Positions 26,708-35,061 are shown, counted from the first letter of the stretch. The stretch is 64,000 nt of DNA from JAJDYQ01 sp942491945 (GCA_942491945.1 CALODD010000050.1:48226-112225); one strand, 5' to 3'. The notes: generated by a model not told the origin, from the sequence alone. Numbers and translations are program-made.

Positions 26708-27376
26708 TTAAGCCTCAATAAACTCTTTCAGATCGAGAGAATCTCCACCGTTGTATTGAATAACACCGAGGCAGGGCGCTACCAACCGCTCTCTCAGGCT
26801 ATCCTCGACCGGGATGTCCCGATTTGCATTTACTTCAGGATAATTCGCTACCCAACCCGCAAGTTTCAGATTGTTCTGCTGCAATACCGCCTGTGTAAGC
26901 AAACTATGATTGATGCATCCGAGTCGAACGGCGACAACCAGGATGACGGGCAACTGCAGCTCCGAAACAAGATCCAGATAAGTCTCCCGCTCATTCAAGG
27001 GTGTCATCAAACCACCGGCACCCTCAACAACTACAGCTTCCGCCGTACGGCTCAATTTTTCATAAGCATGTTTAATGTTCTGCAGTTCGATCCGTTCACC
27101 CCTGTCAGCAGCGACAATATGCGGCGCAACAAATGGCTCATAGCAATACTGATTAATCAAATCTGATGGATCCCGGCGCCCGGAAGCCTTGACCAGAGAT
27201 TGAATATCCTCATTAATTTTCCGCCCATTTTGCTCAATAACACCTGAAGCAACGGGTTTCATTCCAACCACGTCATGGCCTCGCGCCCGCAACTGGCGTA
27301 TTAGCATGGAGGCTATGTAGGTTTTGCCGACATCCGTATCGGTTCCCGCAACAAAGAAACTTCGCACTGCGGCCAT
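26708..27376 (-). CDS. bioD: dethiobiotin synthetase
   Basis: ATP-dependent closure of the ureido ring from 7,8-diaminopelargonate. The 222-residue protein begins with the P-loop FFVAGTDTDVGKTYIA (GTDTDVGKT) and contains VVVEGAGGLMTPL, both BioD hallmarks. Lys in GMKPVASGV aligns with the family's substrate-binding Lys. It is the last gene of the bioBFHCD operon and lies two bases after bioC. Confidence 0.96.
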   Translation of the reverse strand: MAAVRSFFVAGTDTDVGKTYIASMLIRQLRARGHDVVGMKPVASGVIEQNGRKINEDIQSLVKASGRRDPSDLINQYCYEPFVAPHIVAADRGERIELQNIKHAYEKLSRTAEAVVVEGAGGLMTPLNERETYLDLVSELQLPVILVVAVRLGCINHSLLTQAVLQQNNLKLAGWVANYPEVNANRDIPVEDSLRERLVAPCLGVIQYNGGDSLDLKEFIEA

Positions 27377-27378
27377 AG

Positions 27379-28251
27379 TCAGGACTGCTTCCTGCCGATA
27401 TCTTCAATCGCAATTGTTGCCATACCATCGCGATCTGTTTTACCACTCCAGGCCGTGCCATACACCACTTCGTACGTTGCAGGTAAACGGCCATCCGCAC
27501 CGCGCCATTGCTCATAGGCCTCATAAAACTGTTTCAAACGGTTTTTGCCCATCAAACCCCGTGAACGATTCTGCATCGCATTTGAAGCGCCGATATGTTT
27601 TACATCACCGAGCACACTCTTTACATCTTCGTACGTCATAATGATCTGATCACGCTCCATGACCGGCTCCTGTAACCCGGCATAAACCACCATATCGCCG
27701 ACATCATGCATATCCGGGAAAGAGTGCACATGCGGCCGCTCATCGACCTGAGACCAGCTTGCGCGCAGCTCCTTTAATGTATCCGGTCCAAAAGTGCTGA
27801 ATAACAACACGCCATCTTTCTTCAGAACACGACGAATTTCCTTAAATGCCTCATCAAGTCGATTGCACCACTGAAATGAAAGGCTGGAAAAAATTAGATC
27901 GACGCTTCCATCAGCAAATGGCAATCGCTGTGAATCACCACAAACGACTTTAGGCCGGCGAAACATTCGCCCCTGCTTTCGGACTTTCTGCAACATACTC
28001 GATGACAGATCCAGTGCCAGCACTTCGGCTTTGGGAAAACGTTTCATCAACACACCTGTTGGCTCACCTGTTCCCGCACCAATATCCAGAATCACCCGTG
28101 GTTCAATTTTCAACCAGTCGAGGCGCTGTAATAGTCGCGTCGCAACTTCCTGCTGCAACACGGCATGTTCATCATAGGAATCAGCCGCCTTATCAAACGA
28201 ACGCCTGACCGCGCGCTGATCAAATTCGGGCGGTGTCATTGCATCATCCAT
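27379..28251 (-). CDS. bioC: malonyl-ACP O-methyltransferase
   Basis: Uses SAM to methylate malonyl-ACP and so starts the pimeloyl route of biotin synthesis. The 290-residue product carries SAM motif I in ILDIGAGTGEPTG and later GDSQRLPFADGSVDLIFSS. The start at 28251 (MDDAMTPPEF) is preferred over an upstream one because it overlaps the bioH stop by one base (TAATG) and fits the family N-terminus, FDKAADSYDEHA. Translation is thus coupled to bioH. Confidence 0.95.
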   Translation of the reverse strand: MDDAMTPPEFDQRAVRRSFDKAADSYDEHAVLQQEVATRLLQRLDWLKIEPRVILDIGAGTGEPTGVLMKRFPKAEVLALDLSSSMLQKVRKQGRMFRRPKVVCGDSQRLPFADGSVDLIFSSLSFQWCNRLDEAFKEIRRVLKKDGVLLFSTFGPDTLKELRASWSQVDERPHVHSFPDMHDVGDMVVYAGLQEPVMERDQIIMTYEDVKSVLGDVKHIGASNAMQNRSRGLMGKNRLKQFYEAYEQWRGADGRLPATYEVVYGTAWSGKTDRDGMATIAIEDIGRKQS

Positions 28252-28970
28252 TACACAGCTACCGATTGGTTGACCCAGTCCACAAATGCTGACGGGCGGG
28301 AAAGAAAGGGCGCATGCCCAGTCTCTCGCCATACGGTATGCGAGCCTGGCACATCATGGCTAACACTCGAAGGTATCAGGGCATCGTTCTCGCCCAGTAA
28401 CAATGAAACTGGACGTGTAATATTAGACAACTCAGATACCAGACAACTCTCTTTCAATACACTCAAGCCCCATCGCAAGGACGTCTCGACTGGTGCGGCA
28501 GTAGCCGCCAGTTCTCGCATCACTCGTTTTTGTTCAGCATCACCATTTGCCTGCAATGCCTGAAATCGTTTTACGGTTTTCACCGGTTCACGGACATACG
28601 CCGCTTCAAATTCGTCATAAGTATCGACAGCCATCGCATTAGACCAACCATCACGCTGTACAAAACAAGGAGTTGCCGCCACTAGCAATAACGCACTGAC
28701 TGACTCCGGACGCTGTAATGTCATTTGCAAGGCGATCAAACCGCCCAGCGACCAACCCAGCAAAACAACCTGTTTTTCATCACCAATAAATTGCCATAAA
28801 GCCATCGCCACAGACTCCAGATCAGCTGCTTGCAGATCGCTTTCGCCATGCCCCGGCAACTCTGGCGTCATGACGTTATAGGTCGTTTGTAAATCAGACT
28901 TAATCGAATGCCAGACCTGCGCCGTGCTACCCCAGCCATGCAATAACACCAATGTCGGCTGGTCACTCAT
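28251..28970 (-). CDS. bioH: pimeloyl-ACP methyl ester carboxylesterase
   Basis: Removes the methyl group from pimeloyl-ACP methyl ester, the exit step that commits the chain to BioF. The 239-residue protein has the alpha/beta-hydrolase elements LLHGWGSTAQVW, the nucleophile LLGWSLGGL, the Asp in LGENDALIP and the catalytic His in ETGHAPFLSRP. The ATG at 28970 is chosen; it overlaps the end of bioF by 8 bases, while the extra 27 upstream codons have no family match. It lies in the bioBFHCD order known from pseudomonads. Confidence 0.94.
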   Translation of the reverse strand: MSDQPTLVLLHGWGSTAQVWHSIKSDLQTTYNVMTPELPGHGESDLQAADLESVAMALWQFIGDEKQVVLLGWSLGGLIALQMTLQRPESVSALLLVAATPCFVQRDGWSNAMAVDTYDEFEAAYVREPVKTVKRFQALQANGDAEQKRVMRELAATAAPVETSLRWGLSVLKESCLVSELSNITRPVSLLLGENDALIPSSVSHDVPGSHTVWRETGHAPFLSRPSAFVDWVNQSVAV

Positions 28971-30123
28971 CCGCAAGTGCCTCCGACAGGGTCGATAACA
29001 GGCCATCAATATCGACAGTCTGATGCTCACTCGACAACGTAATTCGTACACAGGGTTCTGGTACAGTTGGCGGACGAATTGCTGACACCAGATAACCAGC
29101 GGCCTCCAGCTTTAACTGTAACTTCGTTGCGGCTTCAACCGACTCGACTTTAATCGGTTGAATCGACGTCTGATGCTGATTGATCGATAGTTTCAACTCA
29201 TTCGCACAGGACTGAAAATAACTGATGTTTCGCTTCAGGCGTTCTTGCCTTTCATTATCTTCTTTCACAACTTTAAGGCTGGCGCGTGTGGCTTCGGCGA
29301 TGGCAGGGGGCGGAGCAGTCGTATAAACATAACTGCGCGAGAACTGTACCAGCGCATCGATCATATCTGCGTCGCCAGCGACAAATGCGCCAAAGGTACC
29401 CAGTGCTTTACCCAATGTCGCCATATATATAATGTTATTTGTCGGTGTGAGGTTTGCCGCAGACAAACTTCCACTGCCCCACTCACCTTGCACGCCAATG
29501 CCATGCGCATCATCGACATACAGCATATAGTTTTTACTACCGGCCATTTTATTCAACTCGGCTAATGGCGCGATATCACCTTCCATACTAAACACGCCAT
29601 CGGTTGCGATCAGGCCTGTCTCGCAATTTTCTGTATCTAGCTGTCTTTGAAGGTCTTGTGTATCAATATGGCGGTAACGTTTAGCGTTTGCGCGACTTTG
29701 CAACCCACCATCGATTAACGAGGCGTGATTAAGCTTATCCTGATAAATCACATCATGACGATCAGTTAAACCAGCTAACACGCCAACGTTCGCCATATAG
29801 CCCGTAGAAAATAACAACGCCCGTTCAGCACCGACAAATTCAGCAAGCTCTTCTTCAAGCTGCTGGTGCGCCTTGCTGTGACCATTGATTAAATGTGCTG
29901 CACCTGAACCCGCACCATAGGTTTCAACACCTTTGATAAAGGCAGCGTTCACTTCAGGATGGTTCGCTAATCCGAGATAGTCATTACTGCAGAAGTTAGT
30001 CAGCTCACGACCATCAACCGTCAGGCGAATCTGTTGCGGGCTACTGACGATACGATGTTGTCGATACAGCCTCTTCTGGCGCTGATCATCAACACGCTGG
30101 CTTAGCTTTGTTTGCAGGGACAT
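28963..30123 (-). CDS. bioF: 8-amino-7-oxononanoate synthase
   Basis: PLP-dependent decarboxylative condensation of pimeloyl-ACP with L-alanine. The 386-residue protein has the alpha-oxoamine synthase marks: LTNFCSNDYLGLANHP near the start, GAGSGAAHLINGHSKAHQQL, YVDDAHGIGVQG, and the PLP Lys in IYMATLGKALGTFGAFVAG. The length is that of E. coli BioF. It lies 25 bases after bioB. Confidence 0.97.
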   Translation of the reverse strand: MSLQTKLSQRVDDQRQKRLYRQHRIVSSPQQIRLTVDGRELTNFCSNDYLGLANHPEVNAAFIKGVETYGAGSGAAHLINGHSKAHQQLEEELAEFVGAERALLFSTGYMANVGVLAGLTDRHDVIYQDKLNHASLIDGGLQSRANAKRYRHIDTQDLQRQLDTENCETGLIATDGVFSMEGDIAPLAELNKMAGSKNYMLYVDDAHGIGVQGEWGSGSLSAANLTPTNNIIYMATLGKALGTFGAFVAGDADMIDALVQFSRSYVYTTAPPPAIAEATRASLKVVKEDNERQERLKRNISYFQSCANELKLSINQHQTSIQPIKVESVEAATKLQLKLEAAGYLVSAIRPPTVPEPCVRITLSSEHQTVDIDGLLSTLSEALADE

Positions 30124-30148
30124 AACTTACCCTGAACATCGACAGAAA

Positions 30149-31147
30149 CTAGGAGGCCTGTGCTAACTTAGCGTCATGATCTACCGGCTCCATGCCATGC
30201 AGCCCCAGACGCTTGAATAGCTTCTGATCTTCTTCTGCATCCGGATTTGGCGTAGTCAGCAGTTTCTCACCATAGAAAATCGAATTGGCGCCAGCAAAGA
30301 AACACAGAGCCTGCATCTCATCGGTCATATCTTCACGACCCGCCGATAAACGCACAACAGAGGCCGGCATCAGAATACGTGCAACCGCAATCGTACGAAC
30401 AAATTCAATGGCATCAACAATATCAGTACCCTCCAGCGGCGTACCTTCCACAGAGACCAGCTGATTAACCGGCACACTCTCAGGATGTTTTTCCATGGTC
30501 GCCAGGGTATGCAACATGGATGCACGATCCGCGACATCTTCTCCCAGACCAATAATGCCGCCGCTACAGACATTCATGCCCGCATCTCGCACATTCTGAA
30601 GTGTGTCCAGACGATCCTGATAGGTACGGGTCGTGATGATTTGTTTGTAATGAGACTCTGACGTATCCAGATTGTGATTATAGTAATCCAGTCCAGCCTC
30701 TTTCAGTCGCTCTGACTGTTCAGGATTGAGCATACCCAGTGTCACGCAGGTCTCCAGACCTTCAGCTTTTACCGTCTTCACCAGATCCAGCACCCGAGCA
30801 AAGTCACGCTCTTTCGGGCTACGCCAGGCTGCGCCCATGCAAAGACGCGATGCACCAGCCGCCTTGGCATTCCGCGCTTTCTCTTTCACTTCCTCCAGAG
30901 ACATCAGACCATGCATATCAACCTCGGCATGGTTATGAACGCTCTGCGGACAATAAGCGCAATCCTCCGGGCAGCCACCGGTCTGAACGCTCAACAAGGT
31001 ACTCACCTGAACCGCATTCGGATCGAACCACTCACGATGAATGGTTTGCGCCTGAAACAGCAGGTCGTTGAAAGGTAGCTCAAACAGCGCCTTTACTTCA
31101 TTCAGTTCCCAGTCAGTACGAATTTCAGGTGACACAGAGGCAGACAT
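30149..31147 (-). CDS. bioB: biotin synthase
   Basis: Radical-SAM insertion of sulfur into dethiobiotin. The 332-residue protein has the Cys motif of the radical-SAM cluster, Cys59, Cys63 and Cys66 (GGCPEDCAYCPQS), and the additional Cys residues and Arg (VVRLSAGRED) that hold the sacrificial [2Fe-2S] cluster. It is the first gene of the operon, transcribed from a promoter whose -35 box is covered by a predicted BirA site. It is divergent from the comF-like gene. Confidence 0.98.
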   Translation of the reverse strand: MSASVSPEIRTDWELNEVKALFELPFNDLLFQAQTIHREWFDPNAVQVSTLLSVQTGGCPEDCAYCPQSVHNHAEVDMHGLMSLEEVKEKARNAKAAGASRLCMGAAWRSPKERDFARVLDLVKTVKAEGLETCVTLGMLNPEQSERLKEAGLDYYNHNLDTSESHYKQIITTRTYQDRLDTLQNVRDAGMNVCSGGIIGLGEDVADRASMLHTLATMEKHPESVPVNQLVSVEGTPLEGTDIVDAIEFVRTIAVARILMPASVVRLSAGREDMTDEMQALCFFAGANSIFYGEKLLTTPNPDAEEDQKLFKRLGLHGMEPVDHDAKLAQAS

Positions 31148-31180
31148 AGCTAAACTCTTGATTCATAACAAAGGAAGGAC

Positions 31181-31209
31181 AGTATTCTGACGTAGCCACA
31201 AGCTGTCAA
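31181..31209 (-). promoter_or_regulatory. predicted sigma-70 promoter of the bio operon
   Basis: On the minus strand TTGACA (31204-31209) and AATACT (31181-31186) are spaced by exactly 17 bases. This is a perfect -35 box with a four-of-six -10 box. The predicted start of transcription is about 25 bases before the bioB ATG. The -35 lies inside the left half of the predicted BirA operator. Confidence 0.75.
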
Positions 31210-31236
31210 CCTAATTAATACAAAAAAGGTTTACCA
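31203..31236. promoter_or_regulatory. predicted BirA biotin operator
   Basis: CTGTCAACC and GGTTTACCA are separated by 16 bases. They match, with few mismatches, the proteobacterial BirA consensus of TTGTAAACC, about 15 bases, GGTTTACAA. The spacer starts with TAAT, as in the E. coli site. Binding would block the -35 box of bioB. The right half-site ends one base before the comF start, so comF may be controlled by the same protein. Confidence 0.75.
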
Positions 31237-31950
31237 TTGAAAATATTCAGAGAAACCTACAATTCCTTAATACAGGCGGCTTTGCCGCCTTTATGTGTCG
31301 TTTGCCGGCAACCATCCGACACCACTGAACACATCTGCGAAACCTGCCACAGTGAACTGGAACGCAATCTAACTGCCTGCACTCAATGCGGCATACCACT
31401 GCACGGCAAAGATGGCCTTATCTGTGGTCACTGCCAGATTCAACCGCCCGGTTATGATCACAGCTTTGCCCCTTTGCTATACCAGGGACATGTTCGTGAG
31501 CTTGTAATTAACCTTAAATTCAATGAAAAGCTGGTAAATAGCGCCATCCTGTCCCGATTATTCATAAACCACGTCGAAATCAACAAAAAGCCCGATTTAC
31601 TTATACCCGTTCCACTACATTCAAAGCGTATTCGAGAACGAGGCTACAATCAGGCACAACTCCTCGCCAAAGAACTCAGCAAGCATTACTCAATCGATAT
31701 CGACGATCAAAGCTGCCAGCGGATTATCAATACCGAACGCCAGTCGGACCTGCCACTGGCCAAAAAACACGGAAACGTCAAAGGCGCGTTCATCTGCGAG
31801 TCACAATTCGATGGTCAGCATATCGCCATAATTGTTGACGTCATGACCTCGGGACATACCGTCAATGAACTAGCACGGAAATTAAAACGGCAAGGAGCCA
31901 GTCAGATTGATGTCTGGGTAATGGCCAGAGCGGGGAAAGGAACTAATTGA
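31237..31950 (+). CDS. ComF family phosphoribosyltransferase-like protein
   Basis: A 237-residue protein with an N-terminal double zinc-ribbon (CVVCRQPS, CETCH, CTQCGIPL, CGHCQ) and a C-terminal phosphoribosyltransferase fold, as in ComF/GntX. The family core RERGYNQAQLLAKELSKHY is present. The PRPP loop reads IIVDVMTSGHT, one Asp short of the usual DDV-type motif, so catalysis is doubtful. ComF proteins act in DNA uptake and recombination. The start is TTG at 31237 with AAAAAAGG upstream. comF beside bioB is a conserved gammaproteobacterial arrangement. Confidence 0.88.
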   Translation: MKIFRETYNSLIQAALPPLCVVCRQPSDTTEHICETCHSELERNLTACTQCGIPLHGKDGLICGHCQIQPPGYDHSFAPLLYQGHVRELVINLKFNEKLVNSAILSRLFINHVEINKKPDLLIPVPLHSKRIRERGYNQAQLLAKELSKHYSIDIDDQSCQRIINTERQSDLPLAKKHGNVKGAFICESQFDGQHIAIIVDVMTSGHTVNELARKLKRQGASQIDVWVMARAGKGTN

Positions 31951-31952
31951 GC

Positions 31953-31979
31953 AGCGCAAGGGCAAGACGCCCTTGCGCT
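31953..31979. terminator. GC-rich hairpin between comF and the parvulin gene
   Basis: AGCGCAAGGGC / GCCCTTGCGCT forms an 11-bp stem with a 5-base loop two bases after the comF stop. There is no T-run on either strand, so it is a strong hairpin that may act as a weak or Rho-assisted end between convergent genes. Confidence 0.5.
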
Positions 31980-31986
31980 AAACTAT

Positions 31987-32265
31987 CTAGCTACGGCTAG
32001 TCACTTCAAGCAAGTGATAACCAAACTGTGTCTGAACCGGGCCATGAACCACTCACACTGGATCATTGAAAACCACTTTATCGAATTCAGGCACCATCTG
32101 GCCCTGACCGAATTCACCGAGCTCGCCGCCCTGAGCACCTGAAGGGCACTTGGAATGTTGCTTCGCCAGATCAGCGAAATCAGAGCCGCCTTCGATCTGT
32201 GCTTTGAGGTCATTACATTGTTCTTCAGTTTCTACCAAAATATGTCGAGCACTTGCTCTCATCAT
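31987..32265 (-). pseudogene. parvulin-type peptidyl-prolyl isomerase interrupted by an in-frame TGA
   Basis: Reading through, the frame encodes a complete single-domain parvulin of PpiC type (ARHILVETEEQCNDL, CPSGAQGGELGEFGQGQMVPEFD, then after the TGA, VVHGPVQTQFGYHLLEV). It has 92 codons including one TGA at 32053-32055, at the place where parvulins carry Gly (PVGxVHGP). A single GGA to TGA change explains it. The 21 codons beyond are intact and end at TAG (31987-31989). The start ATG has a GGAGAAG site. Truncation at residue 70 removes the last strand and probably inactivates it. It could be a recent nonsense mutation, a sequencing error, or read-through. Confidence 0.85.
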
Positions 32266-32303
32266 TCTTCTCCGTTAATAAAAATATGCGCCCCACGGCG
32301 CTG

Positions 32304-33215
32304 TCATGTGATCAGATAGTTCAGCACGATACCAGCAAATACCGAGGCACCAAACCAGTTGTTATTCAAAAATGCCTGAAAGCAGATCTTCGGCTCACGA
32401 TTACGGATCATATATTGCTGATAGATAGAAAAACCCGTCGCCCAGATCAGGCCCAGATAATACGGCCATTGCATTTTCATTTGCTCGCCCAGCATCATCA
32501 GGCCCAGCAACACACAAACCTGAATAACGCCGACAATCAGCTTGTCGGCCTCACCGAATAATATGGCGGTCGATTTCACACCAATCTTCAGGTCTTCTTC
32601 TCGATCGGCCATCGCGTACATGGTGTCATAAGCCATGGCCCACAGAATTACGATAATAAACAGTAGCCAGGACACCTTCGGCACTTCGCCAGTTTGCGCC
32701 GCCCAGGCCATTGGAATCGCAAACGCAAACGCAATCCCCAGAAAAGCCTGCGGCAGATAGGTAAAACGCTTGGTGAATGGGTAAATCGTCGCAAACAACG
32801 CGGCACCAAATGAAAAATAAATCGTCAGCTCATTGAGCTGCAGCACCAGGATAAAAGCCAGTGCGATCAGAACTCCGAATAAAATGAGCGCCTCTTTCGG
32901 CGTCACGCGCCCTGCGGCAATCGGGCGGTCTTTGGTGCGCTCGACATGTGGATCAATCTTGCGATCCGCATAGTCATTAATGACACACCCAGCTGAACGC
33001 ATCAGAAAAATACCAATGACAAATATCGCCAGGATACCTAGAGACGGCACACCTTCTGCTGCCAGCCATAAGGCCCACAACGCAGGCCAACCCAGTAGCA
33101 AGCTACCAATCGGCTTATGAAAGCGGGTGAGCAGCATGTACTCATAACCACGATCGAGCACGATCGGACGCCAGTGCGCATAGTGTTTTTGCAGCGTTGC
33201 TTTGAAATCACTCAT
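32304..33215 (-). CDS. ubiA: 4-hydroxybenzoate octaprenyltransferase
   Basis: Prenylates 4-hydroxybenzoate in ubiquinone synthesis, in the inner membrane. The 303-residue protein has about eight helices and both Asp-rich motifs: NDYADRKIDPHVERTKDRP in the first loop and YDTMYAMADREED in the second. They hold the Mg-diphosphate. It overlaps ubiC by 4 bases (ATGA), so the chorismate lyase and the prenyltransferase are translationally coupled. Confidence 0.97.
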   Translation of the reverse strand: MSDFKATLQKHYAHWRPIVLDRGYEYMLLTRFHKPIGSLLLGWPALWALWLAAEGVPSLGILAIFVIGIFLMRSAGCVINDYADRKIDPHVERTKDRPIAAGRVTPKEALILFGVLIALAFILVLQLNELTIYFSFGAALFATIYPFTKRFTYLPQAFLGIAFAFAIPMAWAAQTGEVPKVSWLLFIIVILWAMAYDTMYAMADREEDLKIGVKSTAILFGEADKLIVGVIQVCVLLGLMMLGEQMKMQWPYYLGLIWATGFSIYQQYMIRNREPKICFQAFLNNNWFGASVFAGIVLNYLIT

Positions 33216-33772
33216 GCGCGTAATTCTGTCACAGCCGGCAAAAATATTTCAGCCACCAGTAATGGTTTTGTCCCGAGCCAGAACACAGAACGCCGTCCCC
33301 AGATATCATCAACGTCAATCGTTAGCCCATCTGTTGCACGCTTAAAGATCGTGTCCTGTTGATCAAAGGATGCCAGCTCGATTTCATCCCGCCGCATGCC
33401 AGGATAGTTAAAGAGAAAAGCACCCAACGGCTGATCGCCCAGATTTTCTAGCTGCTTTTCAGGGCCTGTCAGCGTACTCGTTGGGATGACAGAACGCGCA
33501 TAAACCATGCGCTGCTCACCACAATAAAGATAAACCTCGCGCAATAGCGCTTCCTCATCAGGCGGAATGGACATGGCATCCGCCTCATCGGGCTCGATAG
33601 ATTCGTAACGCTGCTCTAAGACCTCAACACGAAATGACTCGTCGCATGCGCCTTTGAGACGGGCCGTGAGCGACTCATCATTGTATAACCAGCTTTGCCA
33701 TTCCTGCGGGATCTGCGTATGACGCAGTTGCTGTCTTGGCTGCCAGAGAGGTTCAAGCCTGTTTTGCGTCAT
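33212..33772 (-). CDS. ubiC: chorismate lyase
   Basis: Cleaves chorismate to 4-hydroxybenzoate and pyruvate, the first step of ubiquinone synthesis. The 186-residue protein carries the family features WLYNDESLTARLKGAC near the N-terminus, CGEQRMVYARSVIP in the middle, with the Arg that holds the substrate, and a C-terminal WGRRSVFWLGTKPLLVAEIFLP. Context, in a ubiC-ubiA operon, settles the call. It begins 40 bases after the small membrane-protein gene. Confidence 0.95.
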   Translation of the reverse strand: MTQNRLEPLWQPRQQLRHTQIPQEWQSWLYNDESLTARLKGACDESFRVEVLEQRYESIEPDEADAMSIPPDEEALLREVYLYCGEQRMVYARSVIPTSTLTGPEKQLENLGDQPLGAFLFNYPGMRRDEIELASFDQQDTIFKRATDGLTIDVDDIWGRRSVFWLGTKPLLVAEIFLPAVTELRA

Positions 33773-33812
33773 CTGTCCTGACCGAAGTAAACGGCGCAGG
33801 GTACATCAAGCC

Positions 33813-34094
33813 TCAACGGCGTGAAAGGGTACGATGGACCAGCAGCAGCATGTAAGGAATCAACAGGGAAACGAACAGGATACCCATCGCATAACCCAGT
33901 GACTGACTTGCCAGGGTAATAACCAATGCAAAAGCGACGATCATAGTGACCGCGCTTTCAATCAGCGACCACTTGATGAGCGCCCTACGCTGCAACGGAT
34001 CAGCCGTTGTCAGAATCACCACACCAATCGGCCCCGTGAAATGCAGCGGCGCATAAAACAGGGCGATGATGGCCCAGAAAATATAGTCGTCCAC
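33813..34094 (-). CDS. hypothetical membrane protein
   Basis: A 93-residue protein with three likely transmembrane helices (about 5-27, 46-66 and 68-86). No family is recognised with certainty. A polar stretch TTADPLQRRALIKWSLIE sits between helices 1 and 2. It precedes ubiC by 40 bases, so it may be co-transcribed with ubiCA. Its upstream region is the palindromic element at 34120-34252. Confidence 0.6.
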   Translation of the reverse strand: MDDYIFWAIIALFYAPLHFTGPIGVVILTTADPLQRRALIKWSLIESAVTMIVAFALVITLASQSLGYAMGILFVSLLIPYMLLLVHRTLSRR

Positions 34095-34119
34095 GTCAGA
34101 TACCAGAAAACATAGCTTG

Positions 34120-34252
34120 CCATTGAAATTCGCTCAGATGAGCATGAGACAAGGCAAAAATGACCAAAAGAACGCAGTTTATAGGCGAATAAATGAGCAT
34201 CTTGAGATCATTTTTAACGCCGTATCATGCCAGCTGAGTAGAATTTGAATGG
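34120..34252. repeat. 133-bp imperfect palindromic element (MITE- or BIME-like)
   Basis: The two ends are inverted copies: on the left CCATTGAAATTCGCTCAG then TGAGCATGA, and, as the reverse complement of the right end, CCATTCAAATTC then TACTCAGCTGGCATGA. Similarity continues inward through AAAAATGA and AAGA blocks to the centre, so each arm spans about 60 bases with mismatches and small gaps. There is no ORF inside. It fills most of the gap between the membrane-protein gene and the EF-hand gene. Confidence 0.6.
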
Positions 34253-34257
34253 TAAGC

Positions 34258-34560
34258 CTAGCGTTGAGGAGCTTGCTGCCCTTGCTGCTGTATCTGTTGT
34301 TGCATACGTTGCATCATCTGCTGAGCAAAATTGCTCGCCTCTGCCGCACTAATCGCACCATCACGATTCGCATCCATAAAAGCAAATTGCTGCTGGGACG
34401 GCTTAAGGTATTCCGCCTGAGTCACGCGGCCATCTTTATTGGCATCAAACTGTTGCAGAAACATCTGGCCCATATCTGGCATTTGAGCAGGCGTTTGCGC
34501 CATAACCATAACGGGAACGAGGGCCAAACTTAATGCTATCAAGGTAAGAACTGATTTCAT
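34258..34560 (-). CDS. exported EF-hand calcium-binding protein
   Basis: A 100-residue protein with a signal peptide (cleavage after VMAQ, about residue 21). Two EF-hand loops follow, DANKDGRVTQAEY (about 38-50) and DANRDGAISAAEA (about 64-76). Both have Asp, Asn/Asp and Gly at the expected loop positions with Glu at position 12. The C-terminus is Gln-rich. It is periplasmic and likely binds calcium; no enzymatic domain is attached. It is monocistronic as far as can be seen. Confidence 0.85.
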   Translation of the reverse strand: MKSVLTLIALSLALVPVMVMAQTPAQMPDMGQMFLQQFDANKDGRVTQAEYLKPSQQQFAFMDANRDGAISAAEASNFAQQMMQRMQQQIQQQGQQAPQR

Positions 34561-34626
34561 GAGATCACCTGCTTTGGAAACAGAATGGATTCTGCGCCAC
34601 TGAGCTAGTGGGTCAATGCGATTTTC

Positions 34627-35034
34627 CTAATCTGCATCAATATCCGACTGCCAACCTTCGCCAAGCAGCTCAATCTGGTACCCGTCGGGGTCTTCCAGAA
34701 AAGACAGTATCGTCGTGCCAGCGTTCATTGGCCCCGCCTCTCGAAGCACTTTCGCGCCCTTTGCTACGGCCTTCTCGGTCGCCTCATAGACATCCGGTAC
34801 TTCAATCGCGATATGCCCATAGGCGGTGCCCATTTCATAGTTATCTTCACCCCAGTTATAGGTCAGCTCCAGCACCGCATTTTGCTGCTCATCGCCGTAG
34901 CCCAGGAAGGCAATCGTGAAGTCACCGTCCGGATAATCCTTACGGCGGATTAACGACATGCCCATGACGTCGGTATAAAACTCAATTGAACGATCCAGAT
35001 CACCGACCCGTAACATGGTGTGGAGAATTCTCAT
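34627..35034 (-). CDS. gloA: lactoylglutathione lyase (glyoxalase I)
   Basis: Converts the methylglyoxal-glutathione hemithioacetal to S-lactoylglutathione. The 135-residue protein begins ILHTMLRVGDLDRSIEFYTD, with the first metal ligand His5. It also carries NAVLELTYNWG (Glu ligand), GHIAIEVPDVYEA (His ligand) and the final DPDGYQIELLGEG (Glu ligand). These four are the metal site of bacterial GloA, and the length is standard. Confidence 0.95.
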   Translation of the reverse strand: MRILHTMLRVGDLDRSIEFYTDVMGMSLIRRKDYPDGDFTIAFLGYGDEQQNAVLELTYNWGEDNYEMGTAYGHIAIEVPDVYEATEKAVAKGAKVLREAGPMNAGTTILSFLEDPDGYQIELLGEGWQSDIDAD

Positions 35035-35061
35035 AACAGTCCTTGTCTACAAAATAACGAT

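Noticed and set aside
26675..27166. 163-codon plus-strand frame overlapping bioD
   Set aside because: The opposite strand encodes complete BioD motifs; the plus frame has no domain and starts in a region without ribosome site.
32053..32055. In-frame TGA as selenocysteine codon
   Set aside because: The family has Gly, not Cys, at this site and I see no SECIS-like hairpin immediately downstream; a nonsense mutation is simpler.
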